Origin: an uncultured Eubacterium sp.
GTDB lineage: Bacteria > Bacillota > Clostridia > Lachnospirales > Lachnospiraceae
NCBI GenBank assembly: GCA_948579355.1
Contig: CAPAOV010000002.1
Coordinates: 111,728-175,727, forward strand
Length of the DNA stretch: 64,000 nucleotides
Reading direction: 5' to 3'
This document shows, in pieces, positions 1-7,984 of this stretch. A program made the position numbers and the translations under genes. The notes under the pieces were generated by a model. The model had not been told where the DNA came from and did no database searches. It saw nothing but the letters and a program-made list of their open reading frames with translations. The number at the start of each line of letters is the position of its first letter. The stretch's first letter is position 1.

Positions 1-2
1 AT

Positions 3-638
3 ATGACGGATATTGAATATATGGACCAGCTCAATGAGAGCAGTGATATGACGGAAAATGAATCCACGGACCTCCTCAACGAAAATGATGATGTGACCGA
101 TATTGAGCAATTTATTGATTATGAGACCGATAATGAGACAAATGTACTTGATTTCGTGGAAGAGCCCACAGAAAAGAGTACGGGAAAGGAAGAAGAACAA
201 CAATTAGATGAACTGCTGGAACGTTTAGAGATTTCTGATAATATTAAGCGTATGAATGAAAGCGCACAGGAAGATATGGCAGATGTCATTGAGAGAGAAG
301 AAGAACAGACGGAACTGGACGAAGCCTTACCTCTCAAACCGTCAAACAGCACGCTTCCAAAATACAAAAAACCCAAATTTGATTTTGACTTAGCGCCAAT
401 GAATATTCCACTGGATGAAAATTACTCAAACATAAGTGAATATGATGAAGTTCCTACGATACATGAGTTAGAATCCCGCTGGAAATCAAAGGATGGCACC
501 GTAATTGAATCCATTGCCATGGATGTGCCGGAAGAAGAACCAGTTCCCGTTACAAAGAAAGCGGATATTCACAGCGAAGAAATAATCAAAAAGACGAAAA
601 CAGGAAAGCGTTCTTATCACCGCATTACCATTCGCTAA
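3..638 (+). CDS. Acidic hypothetical protein, probably truncated at its 5' end by the window edge
   Basis: The frame is open from the left edge. The first ATG lies at base 3 with no room to see a ribosome binding site, so this is probably the C-terminal part of a longer protein. About the first 110 residues are very rich in Glu, Asp and Asn and look disordered. A Lys/Pro stretch follows (KYKKPKFDFDL), and the tail is strongly basic (KKTKTGKRSYHRITIR). There are no membrane segments and no Cys. I do not recognise a family. It ends about 65 bases before the cysteine desulfurase on the same strand. Confidence 0.6.
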   Translation: MTDIEYMDQLNESSDMTENESTDLLNENDDVTDIEQFIDYETDNETNVLDFVEEPTEKSTGKEEEQQLDELLERLEISDNIKRMNESAQEDMADVIEREEEQTELDEALPLKPSNSTLPKYKKPKFDFDLAPMNIPLDENYSNISEYDEVPTIHELESRWKSKDGTVIESIAMDVPEEEPVPVTKKADIHSEEIIKKTKTGKRSYHRITIR

Positions 639-704
639 TAACTGTCACTTTCTGACACAAACCGCATAGGATAAAATAGAGTGTTACCAGAGAGGGGAAG
701 TCAT

Positions 705-1886
705 TTGAGTAAGCATATTTATTTGGATAATGCAGCAACAACTCGCCTTTCAAAGGAAGTCTGTGAGGAAATGCTGCCATATCTGACAGACCATTTTGGC
801 AACCCGTCCAGTATATATGACTTGGGAGCAAATAACAAATCGGCATTATTGCATGCCCGCAAACAAATTGCACATACTTTGTCCTGCGAACCACAAAACA
901 TTTTTTTTACTTCAGGTGGAACAGAGTCGGATAACTGGGCTTTAATTGGCGTTGCTGAACAATACAAAGAAAAGGGAAAACACATTATTACGACGAAAAT
1001 CGAACATCATGCGGTGCTGAACAGTTGTCACTATCTGGAGAAGCGGGGATACGAAATAACCTATCTGAACGTGGACGAGCAAGGTTATGTAGATGTAGAG
1101 CAATTACGACAAAAATTGCGTAATGACACGATATTAGTATCCGTTATGCTTGCCAATAACGAGATAGGAACGATTCAGCCAATCCGGCAAATTGGTGAAA
1201 TCCTGCAACATCATTCAGCCATTTTTCATACGGATGCCGTACAGGCATATGGGCATATGGAAATACCGGTGAAAGACTGGCATATTGATTTGCTAAGCGC
1301 AAGCGCCCATAAGTTCCACGGCCCTAAGGGAATCGGATTTTTGTATGTAAACAATAATCTTAAACTGCCGTCTTTTTTACATGGCGGACAGCAGGAGCAG
1401 GGACTTCGTGCCGGTACGGAAAACGTTCCGGCAATTGTCGGTATGGGAAAAGCGGCGGAATTGGCTTATGAGAAATTAAAAGAAACGCAGTCGCAAATAG
1501 CACAATTGCGCGACTATATGATTTACCGTCTGGAAAATGAGATTTCCTTTTGTCATCGAAACGGTCCCCGTGTCAACCGTTTGGCAAATAACGTAAATTT
1601 TAGTTTTGAATTTGTCGAAGGGGAAGCGCTTGTCATTTTACTTGATATGGAGGGCATATGTGCTTCGGCCGGTTCTGCCTGCAACGCAGGCCAGACAACG
1701 GCATCCCATGTCATTCAGGCATTGCACATTCCAGATGAGCTGGCACGCGGCACGGTTCGCTTTACGTTAAGCGAAGATACTACAAAAGAGGATATTGATG
1801 ATACCGTGGCGGCCTTAAAGAAGATATTAGAGAAAAACCGGGCGCTGAATCCCCGATATCAGGCGATGATAAAAACAGCACCCTGA
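705..1886 (+). CDS. Cysteine desulfurase, NifS/IscS family
   Basis: A PLP enzyme that removes sulfur from cysteine for Fe-S clusters or tRNA thiolation. The protein (393 aa from the chosen start) begins with the fold-I signature YLDNAATT. It has the PLP lysine at about K203 in SAHKFHGPKG and the persulfide cysteine at about C326 in GSACNAGQT. A frame-open GTG exists at 681, but an AGAGGGGAAG ribosome binding site at 691-700 sits just before TTG at 705, which gives the family's usual N-terminus (SKHIYLDNAATT). No scaffold gene (IscU/NifU) or thiI follows, so a dedicated partner cannot be read from context. hisJ converges about 20 bases downstream. Confidence 0.93.
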   Translation: MSKHIYLDNAATTRLSKEVCEEMLPYLTDHFGNPSSIYDLGANNKSALLHARKQIAHTLSCEPQNIFFTSGGTESDNWALIGVAEQYKEKGKHIITTKIEHHAVLNSCHYLEKRGYEITYLNVDEQGYVDVEQLRQKLRNDTILVSVMLANNEIGTIQPIRQIGEILQHHSAIFHTDAVQAYGHMEIPVKDWHIDLLSASAHKFHGPKGIGFLYVNNNLKLPSFLHGGQQEQGLRAGTENVPAIVGMGKAAELAYEKLKETQSQIAQLRDYMIYRLENEISFCHRNGPRVNRLANNVNFSFEFVEGEALVILLDMEGICASAGSACNAGQTTASHVIQALHIPDELARGTVRFTLSEDTTKEDIDDTVAALKKILEKNRALNPRYQAMIKTAP

Positions 1887-1905
1887 CTCTTGCTTTTGAT
1901 ATGTT

Positions 1906-2727
1906 TTATAAATCAAAAAAAACCGGTTTACGTTTCTGGTATACACAATACTGGCGCAAGCCGGCTTTTTTTAGCAGTACCGGCAGCTCGTGAAAACGAT
2001 AGGAGATATCTTCTGGCGTATGGGCGTCCGAGCCAATCGTAATCAGTTCCCCTCCCAGAGAGGCATAACGCTGCAATATATCAAAATGCGGGTTCTGGCA
2101 GCCGCATTTTGAGTCCCACCCTCCGGTATTTACTTCCAGCGCAATGTCCTTTTTTATTAATACTCTCAAAATGGCATCTATCAAATCCATATAATAGTTC
2201 GGTTCATAGCGAAACGAAGAGGGCGCATAACGGACAACATAATCGAAATGCCCGAGTGAGTCAAAAGATGAAAAATGCTGCAGATTGTCTAATATGCTGT
2301 CAAAATATTCTTTTATACACTCCCGTGCATCTCTTCCTGCCCAGAAAAAATCGTAATATGGGTCTATCTTATGAACCAGATGAAGGGAGCCAATGATGAA
2401 ATCCCAGTTCTGGTTTGCCGCGAGTTTCTTATTTTTATTAATTACGTTCTCTGTCGCCTGTAAGCCGCATTCCACACCACACAGAATGTCAATCGGCGCT
2501 TGTTCTTTTTCTTTCTGCAGACGTCTCTGATAGCTGTCGATATCAAAAACAAACGGTTCTCCGGTAAAAGTCTCGTCACAAAGTTCTGCTGGAAAATCAT
2601 AATCCATATGGTCGGTTATGCAAATGCCCCTCAAACCTGCCTGTTGCGCCCGTTCTATCTGCGCCGTGACAGGCGTATCACTATCCGTAGAAAATTCAGT
2701 ATGCATATGGGTATCGTACAAAATCAT
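1906..2727 (-). CDS. PHP-domain histidinol-phosphatase (HisJ family)
   Basis: A metal-dependent phosphoesterase of the PHP superfamily. The N-terminus YDTHMHTEFSTDS carries the HxH metal motif. ITDHMDY, the GVECGL segment, GSLHLV and the C-terminal SDAH motif complete the trinuclear metal site. At 273 aa it matches HisJ/HisK histidinol-phosphatases (L-histidinol phosphate to L-histidinol). Its start overlaps the rqcH stop as ATGA, so the two are translated in tandem. No other his genes are nearby, so the substrate is inferred from family alone; related PHP phosphatases with other substrates cannot be excluded. Confidence 0.82.
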   Translation of the reverse strand: MILYDTHMHTEFSTDSDTPVTAQIERAQQAGLRGICITDHMDYDFPAELCDETFTGEPFVFDIDSYQRRLQKEKEQAPIDILCGVECGLQATENVINKNKKLAANQNWDFIIGSLHLVHKIDPYYDFFWAGRDARECIKEYFDSILDNLQHFSSFDSLGHFDYVVRYAPSSFRYEPNYYMDLIDAILRVLIKKDIALEVNTGGWDSKCGCQNPHFDILQRYASLGGELITIGSDAHTPEDISYRFHELPVLLKKAGLRQYCVYQKRKPVFFDL

Positions 2728-4505
2728 AGTAAGAAGCTCCTCTCTAAGAAAATCCTGTCTTCCTCATTGGCACATTGAATCCTTTCAATGTGGGATGAAG
2801 TCACCATGGAATAATTGGTATAATATACAACAAATCCGGGTTTGCTTCCATTCGGCTTCTTAATATGTTTCTTTTGAACATAATCAATTTCCACCTTATC
2901 GGAGCCTTTCCCCTTGGAAAAATATGCCGCGAGAGAAGCGGCTTCTTCGAATGCCCGTATCGGCGGTTCTCCCTCTTTTGAGCGCAGAATAACATGAGAA
3001 CCGGGCATGCTTTTGGCATGAAACCACCAATCGTTTCCCGTTGCCAATTGAAACGTCAACTCATCATTCTGATAATTATTTTTTCCCACAAATATATCGT
3101 AACCGTCAGATGAAATGAAATGTAACGGTTTGCTTTTGGGAAGCCGATGATTTTTTTTGCGTCCGCTCTTTCCCTTTAAATATCCCTGTTCCACCAACTC
3201 CCGGCGGATGGCATGCAAATCCTCTTCCTTGCGGGCAATGTCCAGTTCCGTGAGAATGGATTCCAGATGTTCCACATCGGACTGACTTTCTTTCATCTGT
3301 TCCGTCACCGCCTCAAAAGTGCGCTTCAGTTTATTATATCGGGCAAAATACTTATTGGCATTTTCCGTATAACTCAAAGAAGAATCAACCGGTATCGTAA
3401 CTTCCTGTCCGGAATAGTAATCCGTACATGTAAGGGAAGTATCCTCCGGATGCAATTGACTTCCATAAGCATTAAGAAGTTCCCCATAAACTTTAAACCG
3501 TTCTTTTTTCTCCGTATCGCGTATCTGCTTGCGCTGAATATCCAGCTTCTTGTAGTTGCGCTCCAGTAAAGTCGTAACCGTCTTTCTTAAATCCGCCGAT
3601 TTCTGCCGTATGCGCGTAATCAAATCTTTTTCCCCATAAAACGTCTCAATTACTTCCGAGACAGAAGAGTATTCACTTCTCTTTTCGCCCTCATACCGCA
3701 ACAGAGGAATAGCCGCAAATTCGATTGGCTCTCCCGCATTCCATATAATGCAGGGAGAAAACTCGCCCTCTTTTAAACATTCCATTAACTGACGAATTTG
3801 ATTTAACAATGCCGATTTTTCATTGCCAGTAAGAGAATCCATCGGTACGTCGCCGTCTACACCGGCACGAAAACTAAGCTCCTGAGACAAACACGCGCTG
3901 AAACCAATCAGGGAAGTATAAAGAGCCTTTGCTACCGTTGCCGGCTTGCGGCATACTACCTGATTCCACACGTCAATTGACAATTCAAACGGGTCATATT
4001 TGTGCAGCGTATTGGGAATAAAATATTCTCTGCCGGGAAGTACCTCGCGCACGGAACTCAACATACCGTTGACATGCTTAATACTGTCGATAATACGTTT
4101 ATCCTTATCTACAAAAATAATATTACTGTGCTTTCCCATTATCTCTATCATCAAAGATTTTTGATTCATATCACCAAGTTCATTCAAATTCTCAAATCTC
4201 AGTTCAATAACACGCTCCAGACCTGCCTGACGGCAGCACAGAAGTTTTGCACCACCCAGATGCTTGCGAAGCAGCATACAAAAATTAGGGGCAGTAAGCG
4301 GAGATTGCTTTGTCTGTTCCGTTAAATAGAGCAGAGGGAGAGAGGCGCTGGCGGAAATCCGCAGCTTATAATTAACCCGGTTATTTTTTATTGTCAATAG
4401 CAGTTCATCCTGTTCCGGCTGAGCTATTTTCTGCACATGCCCTCCTGCTATTTTTTCATTCAGTTCATGCACTAACGCAGCTACTGTAGTTCCATCAAAA
4501 GCCAT
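2724..4505 (-). CDS. rqcH: Ribosome quality control protein RqcH (NFACT / Rqc2 homologue)
   Basis: At 593 aa it has the full NFACT layout. An NFACT-N domain starts MAFDGTTVAALVHELN; a central helical coiled-coil runs roughly 280-440; the NFACT-R/DUF814 domain (SSDGYDIFVGKNNYQND, WWFHAKSMPGSHVIL) lies near 455-560. RqcH binds stalled 50S-peptidyl-tRNA complexes and directs alanine tailing of the nascent chain. Older annotation calls it fibronectin-binding protein FbpA/Fbp54. It is divergent from yicC, with promoters for both in the 130-base gap, and is followed by the hisJ-like gene with a 4-base overlap. A TATAAT-like -10 lies near 4536-4541 on the minus strand, without a convincing -35. Confidence 0.93.
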   Translation of the reverse strand: MAFDGTTVAALVHELNEKIAGGHVQKIAQPEQDELLLTIKNNRVNYKLRISASASLPLLYLTEQTKQSPLTAPNFCMLLRKHLGGAKLLCCRQAGLERVIELRFENLNELGDMNQKSLMIEIMGKHSNIIFVDKDKRIIDSIKHVNGMLSSVREVLPGREYFIPNTLHKYDPFELSIDVWNQVVCRKPATVAKALYTSLIGFSACLSQELSFRAGVDGDVPMDSLTGNEKSALLNQIRQLMECLKEGEFSPCIIWNAGEPIEFAAIPLLRYEGEKRSEYSSVSEVIETFYGEKDLITRIRQKSADLRKTVTTLLERNYKKLDIQRKQIRDTEKKERFKVYGELLNAYGSQLHPEDTSLTCTDYYSGQEVTIPVDSSLSYTENANKYFARYNKLKRTFEAVTEQMKESQSDVEHLESILTELDIARKEEDLHAIRRELVEQGYLKGKSGRKKNHRLPKSKPLHFISSDGYDIFVGKNNYQNDELTFQLATGNDWWFHAKSMPGSHVILRSKEGEPPIRAFEEAASLAAYFSKGKGSDKVEIDYVQKKHIKKPNGSKPGFVVYYTNYSMVTSSHIERIQCANEEDRIFLERSFLL

Positions 4506-4573
4506 GATATATCTTCCTTTCTGTCTTATCCTGTCATTATACTATATTTGTTTCAGGAAAGAAAGCATTATTC

Positions 4574-4602
4574 TTGACTTATTTCGTTGTATGCACTATA
4601 AT
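4574..4602 (+). promoter_or_regulatory. Sigma-A promoter of the yicC-remA-gmk-lepB-rpoZ operon
   Basis: TTGACT at 4574-4579 and a perfect TATAAT at 4597-4602 are separated by 17 bases. The transcript would start about 26 bases before the yicC ATG at 4636, which has a CAGGAGGTAG ribosome binding site. Confidence 0.85.
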
Positions 4603-4635
4603 AATACAGATTAGATTATTCATCAGGAGGTAGTT

Positions 4636-5514
4636 ATGATTCAGAGTATGACCGGCTTTGGCCGCGGAGAAGCCGCCAATGATAAATACAAGATAACGCT
4701 GGAGATGAAATCTGTGAATCATCGTTTTTTGGATATCTCCATACGGCTACCTCGCAAACTCAACTTTTTTGAAGCAGCCATTCGCAAAGAAGTCAAAAAA
4801 TATGCCACCCGCGGAAAGGTTGATTTATTTATTTATCTGGAAGATTTGGGAAATGGCAGCGAAGCTATCTGTTATAATGCAGACGTTGCTTCTTCGTATC
4901 TCAGGGGTCTTCAGCAGATAGCAAAAGATTTCCAACTGGAGGCACGTGTGGATGCTATTCAATTATCACATTATCCCGATGTATTTACAACAGAAGAGGA
5001 AGAACCGGATGAGGATATGCTTCTGAGCCTTATTACCGACGCACTTCAGAATGCCGGTGAAAAGTTTAAGGCAAGTCGTTCTGCCGAAGGAAATACTTTA
5101 TATTATGATATAGAGGCGAAGTTAGATAACATCGGTCATGTCATTGATGAAATTGAAAAGCGTTCGCCGCAGATTGTGGAAGAATACCGTCAAAAGCTGA
5201 TGGATAAAGTTCACGAACTGCTTGGCGACACAAAGATAGATGAGACTGTCCTTGCTACCGAATTAATCATCTACAGCGACAAAATATGCGTAGACGAAGA
5301 GATGGTGCGGCTTCGCTCACACATCACTCACATGAAAGATACTTTGCAGGAACAGGAAAATATCGGCCGCAAATTGGATTTCCTGGCACAGGAAATGAAT
5401 CGGGAAGCCAATACCATTTTGTCCAAAGCAAATGATGTGGAAGTCTCCAATTATGGGATTGAGCTGAAAACAGAAATAGAAAAAATCAGGGAGCAAATTC
5501 AAAATATCGAATAA
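4636..5514 (+). CDS. YicC/YloC family endoribonuclease
   Basis: At 292 aa it starts with the family signature MIQSMTGFGRGEA and SVNHRFLDISIRLPR, and ends with the DUF1732 block (MVRLRSHITHMKDTL, GRKLDFLAQEMNREANTI). Family members are hexameric ring RNases; E. coli YicC acts on small RNAs. It is first gene of the operon, directly downstream of a strong promoter and 12 bases before remA, the standard order in Firmicutes. The biological RNA target cannot be read from the sequence. Confidence 0.92.
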   Translation: MIQSMTGFGRGEAANDKYKITLEMKSVNHRFLDISIRLPRKLNFFEAAIRKEVKKYATRGKVDLFIYLEDLGNGSEAICYNADVASSYLRGLQQIAKDFQLEARVDAIQLSHYPDVFTTEEEEPDEDMLLSLITDALQNAGEKFKASRSAEGNTLYYDIEAKLDNIGHVIDEIEKRSPQIVEEYRQKLMDKVHELLGDTKIDETVLATELIIYSDKICVDEEMVRLRSHITHMKDTLQEQENIGRKLDFLAQEMNREANTILSKANDVEVSNYGIELKTEIEKIREQIQNIE

Positions 5515-5526
5515 GAGGGTGTCAGC

Positions 5527-5763
5527 ATGCAATATGTAAATATCGGTTTCGGTAATGTCGTAAACAGCGAAAAAGTATACAGTATTGTCAGTCCGGAAGC
5601 TGCACCGGTGAAAAGAATGATTCAGAATGCAAAAGATGCCGGTAATGCCATTGACGCTACTTGCGGACGCAAGACAAAAGCCGTATTGGTAATGGATAAC
5701 CATACTTTGGTATTGTCCTCGTTATTGCCGGAGACGATTGCTTCGAGAATGAATGCAGAGTAG
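5527..5763 (+). CDS. remA: RemA family regulator (DUF370)
   Basis: A 78 aa protein with the RemA core: VNIGFGNVVNSEKVYSIVSPEAAPVKRMI, DATCGRKTKAVLV and LSSLLPETIASR. In Bacillus subtilis RemA is a DNA-binding activator of matrix and osmoprotection genes that forms ring-shaped oligomers. The conserved Arg-containing loop (CGRKTK) is the DNA-contacting part by analogy. It lies between yicC and gmk with short spacings (12 and 20 bases), the usual neighbourhood. A matrix role in this organism is inference. Confidence 0.92.
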   Translation: MQYVNIGFGNVVNSEKVYSIVSPEAAPVKRMIQNAKDAGNAIDATCGRKTKAVLVMDNHTLVLSSLLPETIASRMNAE

Positions 5764-5783
5764 AAGAGGAGGCGCATCAAGAT

Positions 5784-6404
5784 ATGTCAAATCAGGGAGT
5801 ACTCGTCGTATTATCGGGCTTTTCCGGCGCCGGTAAAGGAACGATTATGAAAGAACTTATAAAGCGGTATCCCTATTTCCTTTCCGTTTCTGCCACTACG
5901 CGCAAACCCCGCGAGGGAGAAATAAATGGAAAAGATTATTTCTTTCATTCGCGCGAAAAATTCGAAACAATGATTGAGCAGGGAGAATTAATCGAGTGGG
6001 CAGAATATGTTGGAAACTATTATGGTACACCGAAACAGGCTGTTGAAAAACAACTGGCAGAAGGCAAAGATGTTTTGCTTGAGATTGAAATGCAAGGCGG
6101 TATGCTTGTCAAAGAGCAATTCCCGAACGCTCTTTTATTATTCGTCACTCCACCGTCCTTTACGGATTTGGAGCAGCGCTTAATCGGGCGGGGAACAGAG
6201 AGCAAAGATGAAATTAACCGCCGCATACAGCGGGCCTCCGAAGAAATCGCCTATATGTCCTCATATGACTATTTAATTATCAATGACGAATTGGAACAGG
6301 CGGTACAGGATGTTCATCAAATCATACAATCCGAACATATGCGTGTCTCTTATCAGACCGATATGATACATAATTTTGAGCAGGAAGCAAACAATAATAA
6401 GTAA
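5784..6404 (+). CDS. gmk: Guanylate kinase
   Basis: Phosphorylates GMP to GDP with ATP. At 206 aa it has the P-loop GFSGAGKGT (a Phe replaces the more common Pro at position 2), the GMP-binding block SATTRKPREGEINGKDYFF, and the lid region RLIGRGTESKDEINRRI. The ribosome binding site is GAGGAGG upstream of the ATG at 5784. In Firmicutes gmk usually sits directly before rpoZ; here lepB lies between them. Confidence 0.96.
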   Translation: MSNQGVLVVLSGFSGAGKGTIMKELIKRYPYFLSVSATTRKPREGEINGKDYFFHSREKFETMIEQGELIEWAEYVGNYYGTPKQAVEKQLAEGKDVLLEIEMQGGMLVKEQFPNALLLFVTPPSFTDLEQRLIGRGTESKDEINRRIQRASEEIAYMSSYDYLIINDELEQAVQDVHQIIQSEHMRVSYQTDMIHNFEQEANNNK

Positions 6405-6419
6405 AAGGGAGCGTAGAAA

Positions 6420-7055
6420 ATGAGTGCAGATATGAATCAGGAAAATGCGAATGTAATTGATGACATGAAAGAAAATCGCAAAGCAGTGAGAAAGAAAAGA
6501 AGTCCTTTCAGTATTGTTATAGAGCTACTAATCTATGCTTTTATCGTCTTTTTCTGCTTGTACATTTTCCCAACATATATTATGGAAAGAACCGTTGTTT
6601 CCGGTGAATCCATGGAAGATACGTTACATCATAATGAAAGTTTGTTAGTAAATAAATTATCCTATCGCTTCGGCGACCCGGAACGCTATGATATTATCGT
6701 ATTCCGGCCAAAAGGACAGAACGTAGATGAATATTATGTAAAACGCATTTACGGACTTCCCGGAGAAACCATTTATATTGATAAAAACAGCATTTATGTA
6801 AATGGTGAAAAAGTCGACGACCCATACGCGAAAGACGCTATGGATGATGATTTAATTGAAATTGGTACGCCGGATAAACCTTACAAATTAAAAGAAAATG
6901 AATACTATGTTTTGGGCGACCATCGTTCCGTCAGCATGGACAGCCGTTATTCTCCGGAAAGCGACGAAGATGCTCCCGGGCCGGTCAAGAGAGAAAATAT
7001 CGTGGGAAAAGTATTTATCCGCATATGGCCGCTAAATAAATTCGGAACTCCGTAA
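6420..7055 (+). CDS. lepB: Signal peptidase I
   Basis: A 211 aa membrane serine protease that removes secretion signal peptides. A basic N-terminal tail (RKAVRKKRSPF) precedes one membrane segment (about 30-52). The catalytic serine is about S64 in SGESMEDT and the general-base lysine about K108 in YYVKRIYGLPGE; the GDHRSVSMDSR box follows near 163. This is the Gram-positive SipS-like architecture with a single N-terminal anchor. It starts 15 bases after gmk and shares the operon. Confidence 0.94.
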   Translation: MSADMNQENANVIDDMKENRKAVRKKRSPFSIVIELLIYAFIVFFCLYIFPTYIMERTVVSGESMEDTLHHNESLLVNKLSYRFGDPERYDIIVFRPKGQNVDEYYVKRIYGLPGETIYIDKNSIYVNGEKVDDPYAKDAMDDDLIEIGTPDKPYKLKENEYYVLGDHRSVSMDSRYSPESDEDAPGPVKRENIVGKVFIRIWPLNKFGTP

Positions 7056-7127
7056 AAGTGTTTCTCCAATTGAAAACGCAGAAACAGAAAACAAATATAA
7101 CCCCAAAAGCAGAAAGGAGCTTTTATT

Positions 7128-7373
7128 ATGTTACATCCATCCTATACTGATTTAATGAATATTGCAAACAGCGAGGTAGAGCAGGGCGAACAGCCAGTTG
7201 TAAACAGCCGCTATTCCATTGTTCTGGCAACGGCAAAGAGAGCGCGTCAGATTATTGCCGGCTCTGAACCATTGGTGAAAAATCAAGATTGTCCGAAAGC
7301 GCTGTCCATAGCGATTGACGAGTTGTCGAGTAGCGCCATCAAAATTGACGCAGAAGAGGAAACGGAAGAGTAA
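7128..7373 (+). CDS. rpoZ: RNA polymerase omega subunit
   Basis: A small 81 aa subunit that helps assemble core RNA polymerase by binding beta-prime. The recognisable omega core is NSRYSIVLATAKRARQI followed by KALSIAIDEL, with an acidic tail EEETEE. The ribosome binding site AGAAAGGAG precedes the ATG. It is the last gene of the yicC operon, followed by a terminator hairpin. Confidence 0.92.
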   Translation: MLHPSYTDLMNIANSEVEQGEQPVVNSRYSIVLATAKRARQIIAGSEPLVKNQDCPKALSIAIDELSSSAIKIDAEEETEE

Positions 7374-7411
7374 AAGATAGCGAAAAAATAAACAAAATAT
7401 TTTGTGCAGAG

Positions 7412-7462
7412 TGGCGGTGCAGTCAGAGACTGGGCCGCCAAATTTATTTAAAAAATTTTTCA
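7412..7462 (+). terminator. Rho-independent terminator after rpoZ
   Basis: TGGCGG at 7412-7417 pairs with CCGCCA at 7435-7440, with an inner CAGT/ACTG pairing. An A/T-rich tract rich in T follows from 7441. It ends the yicC-rpoZ transcript just ahead of the LexA-controlled promoter. Confidence 0.7.
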
Positions 7463-7471
7463 TTTCATATA

Positions 7472-7519
7472 TTGACAAACATTTGTTCGTGTGGTAAATT
7501 GGTATCAAACAGATGTTCG
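7472..7519 (+). promoter_or_regulatory. Promoter with two LexA (SOS) boxes upstream of the yneA-like gene
   Basis: A good sigma-A promoter: TTGACA at 7472-7477, 17-base spacer, TAAATT at 7495-7500. LexA box 1, CAAACATTTGTTCG (7476-7489), overlaps the -35. Box 2, CAAACAGATGTTCG (7506-7519), lies just after the -10. Each matches the Gram-positive consensus CGAAC-N4-GTTCG except for one base. Starts are 30 bases apart, about three helical turns. A bound repressor would block the polymerase at both ends. Confidence 0.88.
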
Positions 7520-7562
7520 GTACTGATAAATTACAAACGACCACATAGAAATGAGGAATTAT

Positions 7563-7871
7563 ATGATGATATTTTTGAAAAACCATATTACGATTTTACT
7601 TATTACAATTACACTAGTTTCCGTGCTTATATTTTTCTTTTTATTAGGAAATCATGCCTCCGCCGACAATGGGGCAGCCGTTCGTATAAACGGATATGAC
7701 TCTGTTCTGATTCGGGATGGAGACACGCTTAATTCCATTGCCAAAACTTACTCCGTGCGCTATTCCAACGCTTCGTATCACAGCTATCGTGAGGCAATTA
7801 TATCATTGAACTCGCTTACATCCGACCATATTCAATCGGGAAAGTACATTTTATTGCCTAAATACCGCTAG
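7563..7871 (+). CDS. YneA-like LysM membrane protein, probable SOS division inhibitor
   Basis: About 102 aa: one N-terminal membrane segment (about residues 5-27) and one LysM domain in the rest (LIRDGDTLNSIAKTYSV ... HIQSGKYILLPKYR). This size and layout match B. subtilis YneA, which delays septation during DNA damage. An ATG also exists at 7551, but the ribosome binding site (GAGGA at 7553-7557) favours ATG at 7563. Control by two LexA boxes strongly supports the assignment. In bacilli yneA is divergent from lexA; here lexA is about 28 kb away. Overall similarity to YneA is by layout, so division inhibition is inferred. Confidence 0.8.
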   Translation: MMIFLKNHITILLITITLVSVLIFFFLLGNHASADNGAAVRINGYDSVLIRDGDTLNSIAKTYSVRYSNASYHSYREAIISLNSLTSDHIQSGKYILLPKYR

Positions 7872-7984
7872 ACATCAAATCTTATAAAAAGTGTTTTTGT
7901 TACAATAAAATAAAAAAAATGACAATTTTCTGTCAAGCAATTTCCTTATACTTTCTATAAAAAATATAGGGAGATGAAAGATTA

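Noticed and set aside
1886..1915. TTTTGAT/ATCAAAA hairpin between cysteine desulfurase and hisJ
   Set aside because: A/T-only stem without a T-run on the desulfurase strand; it overlaps the hisJ stop codon region.
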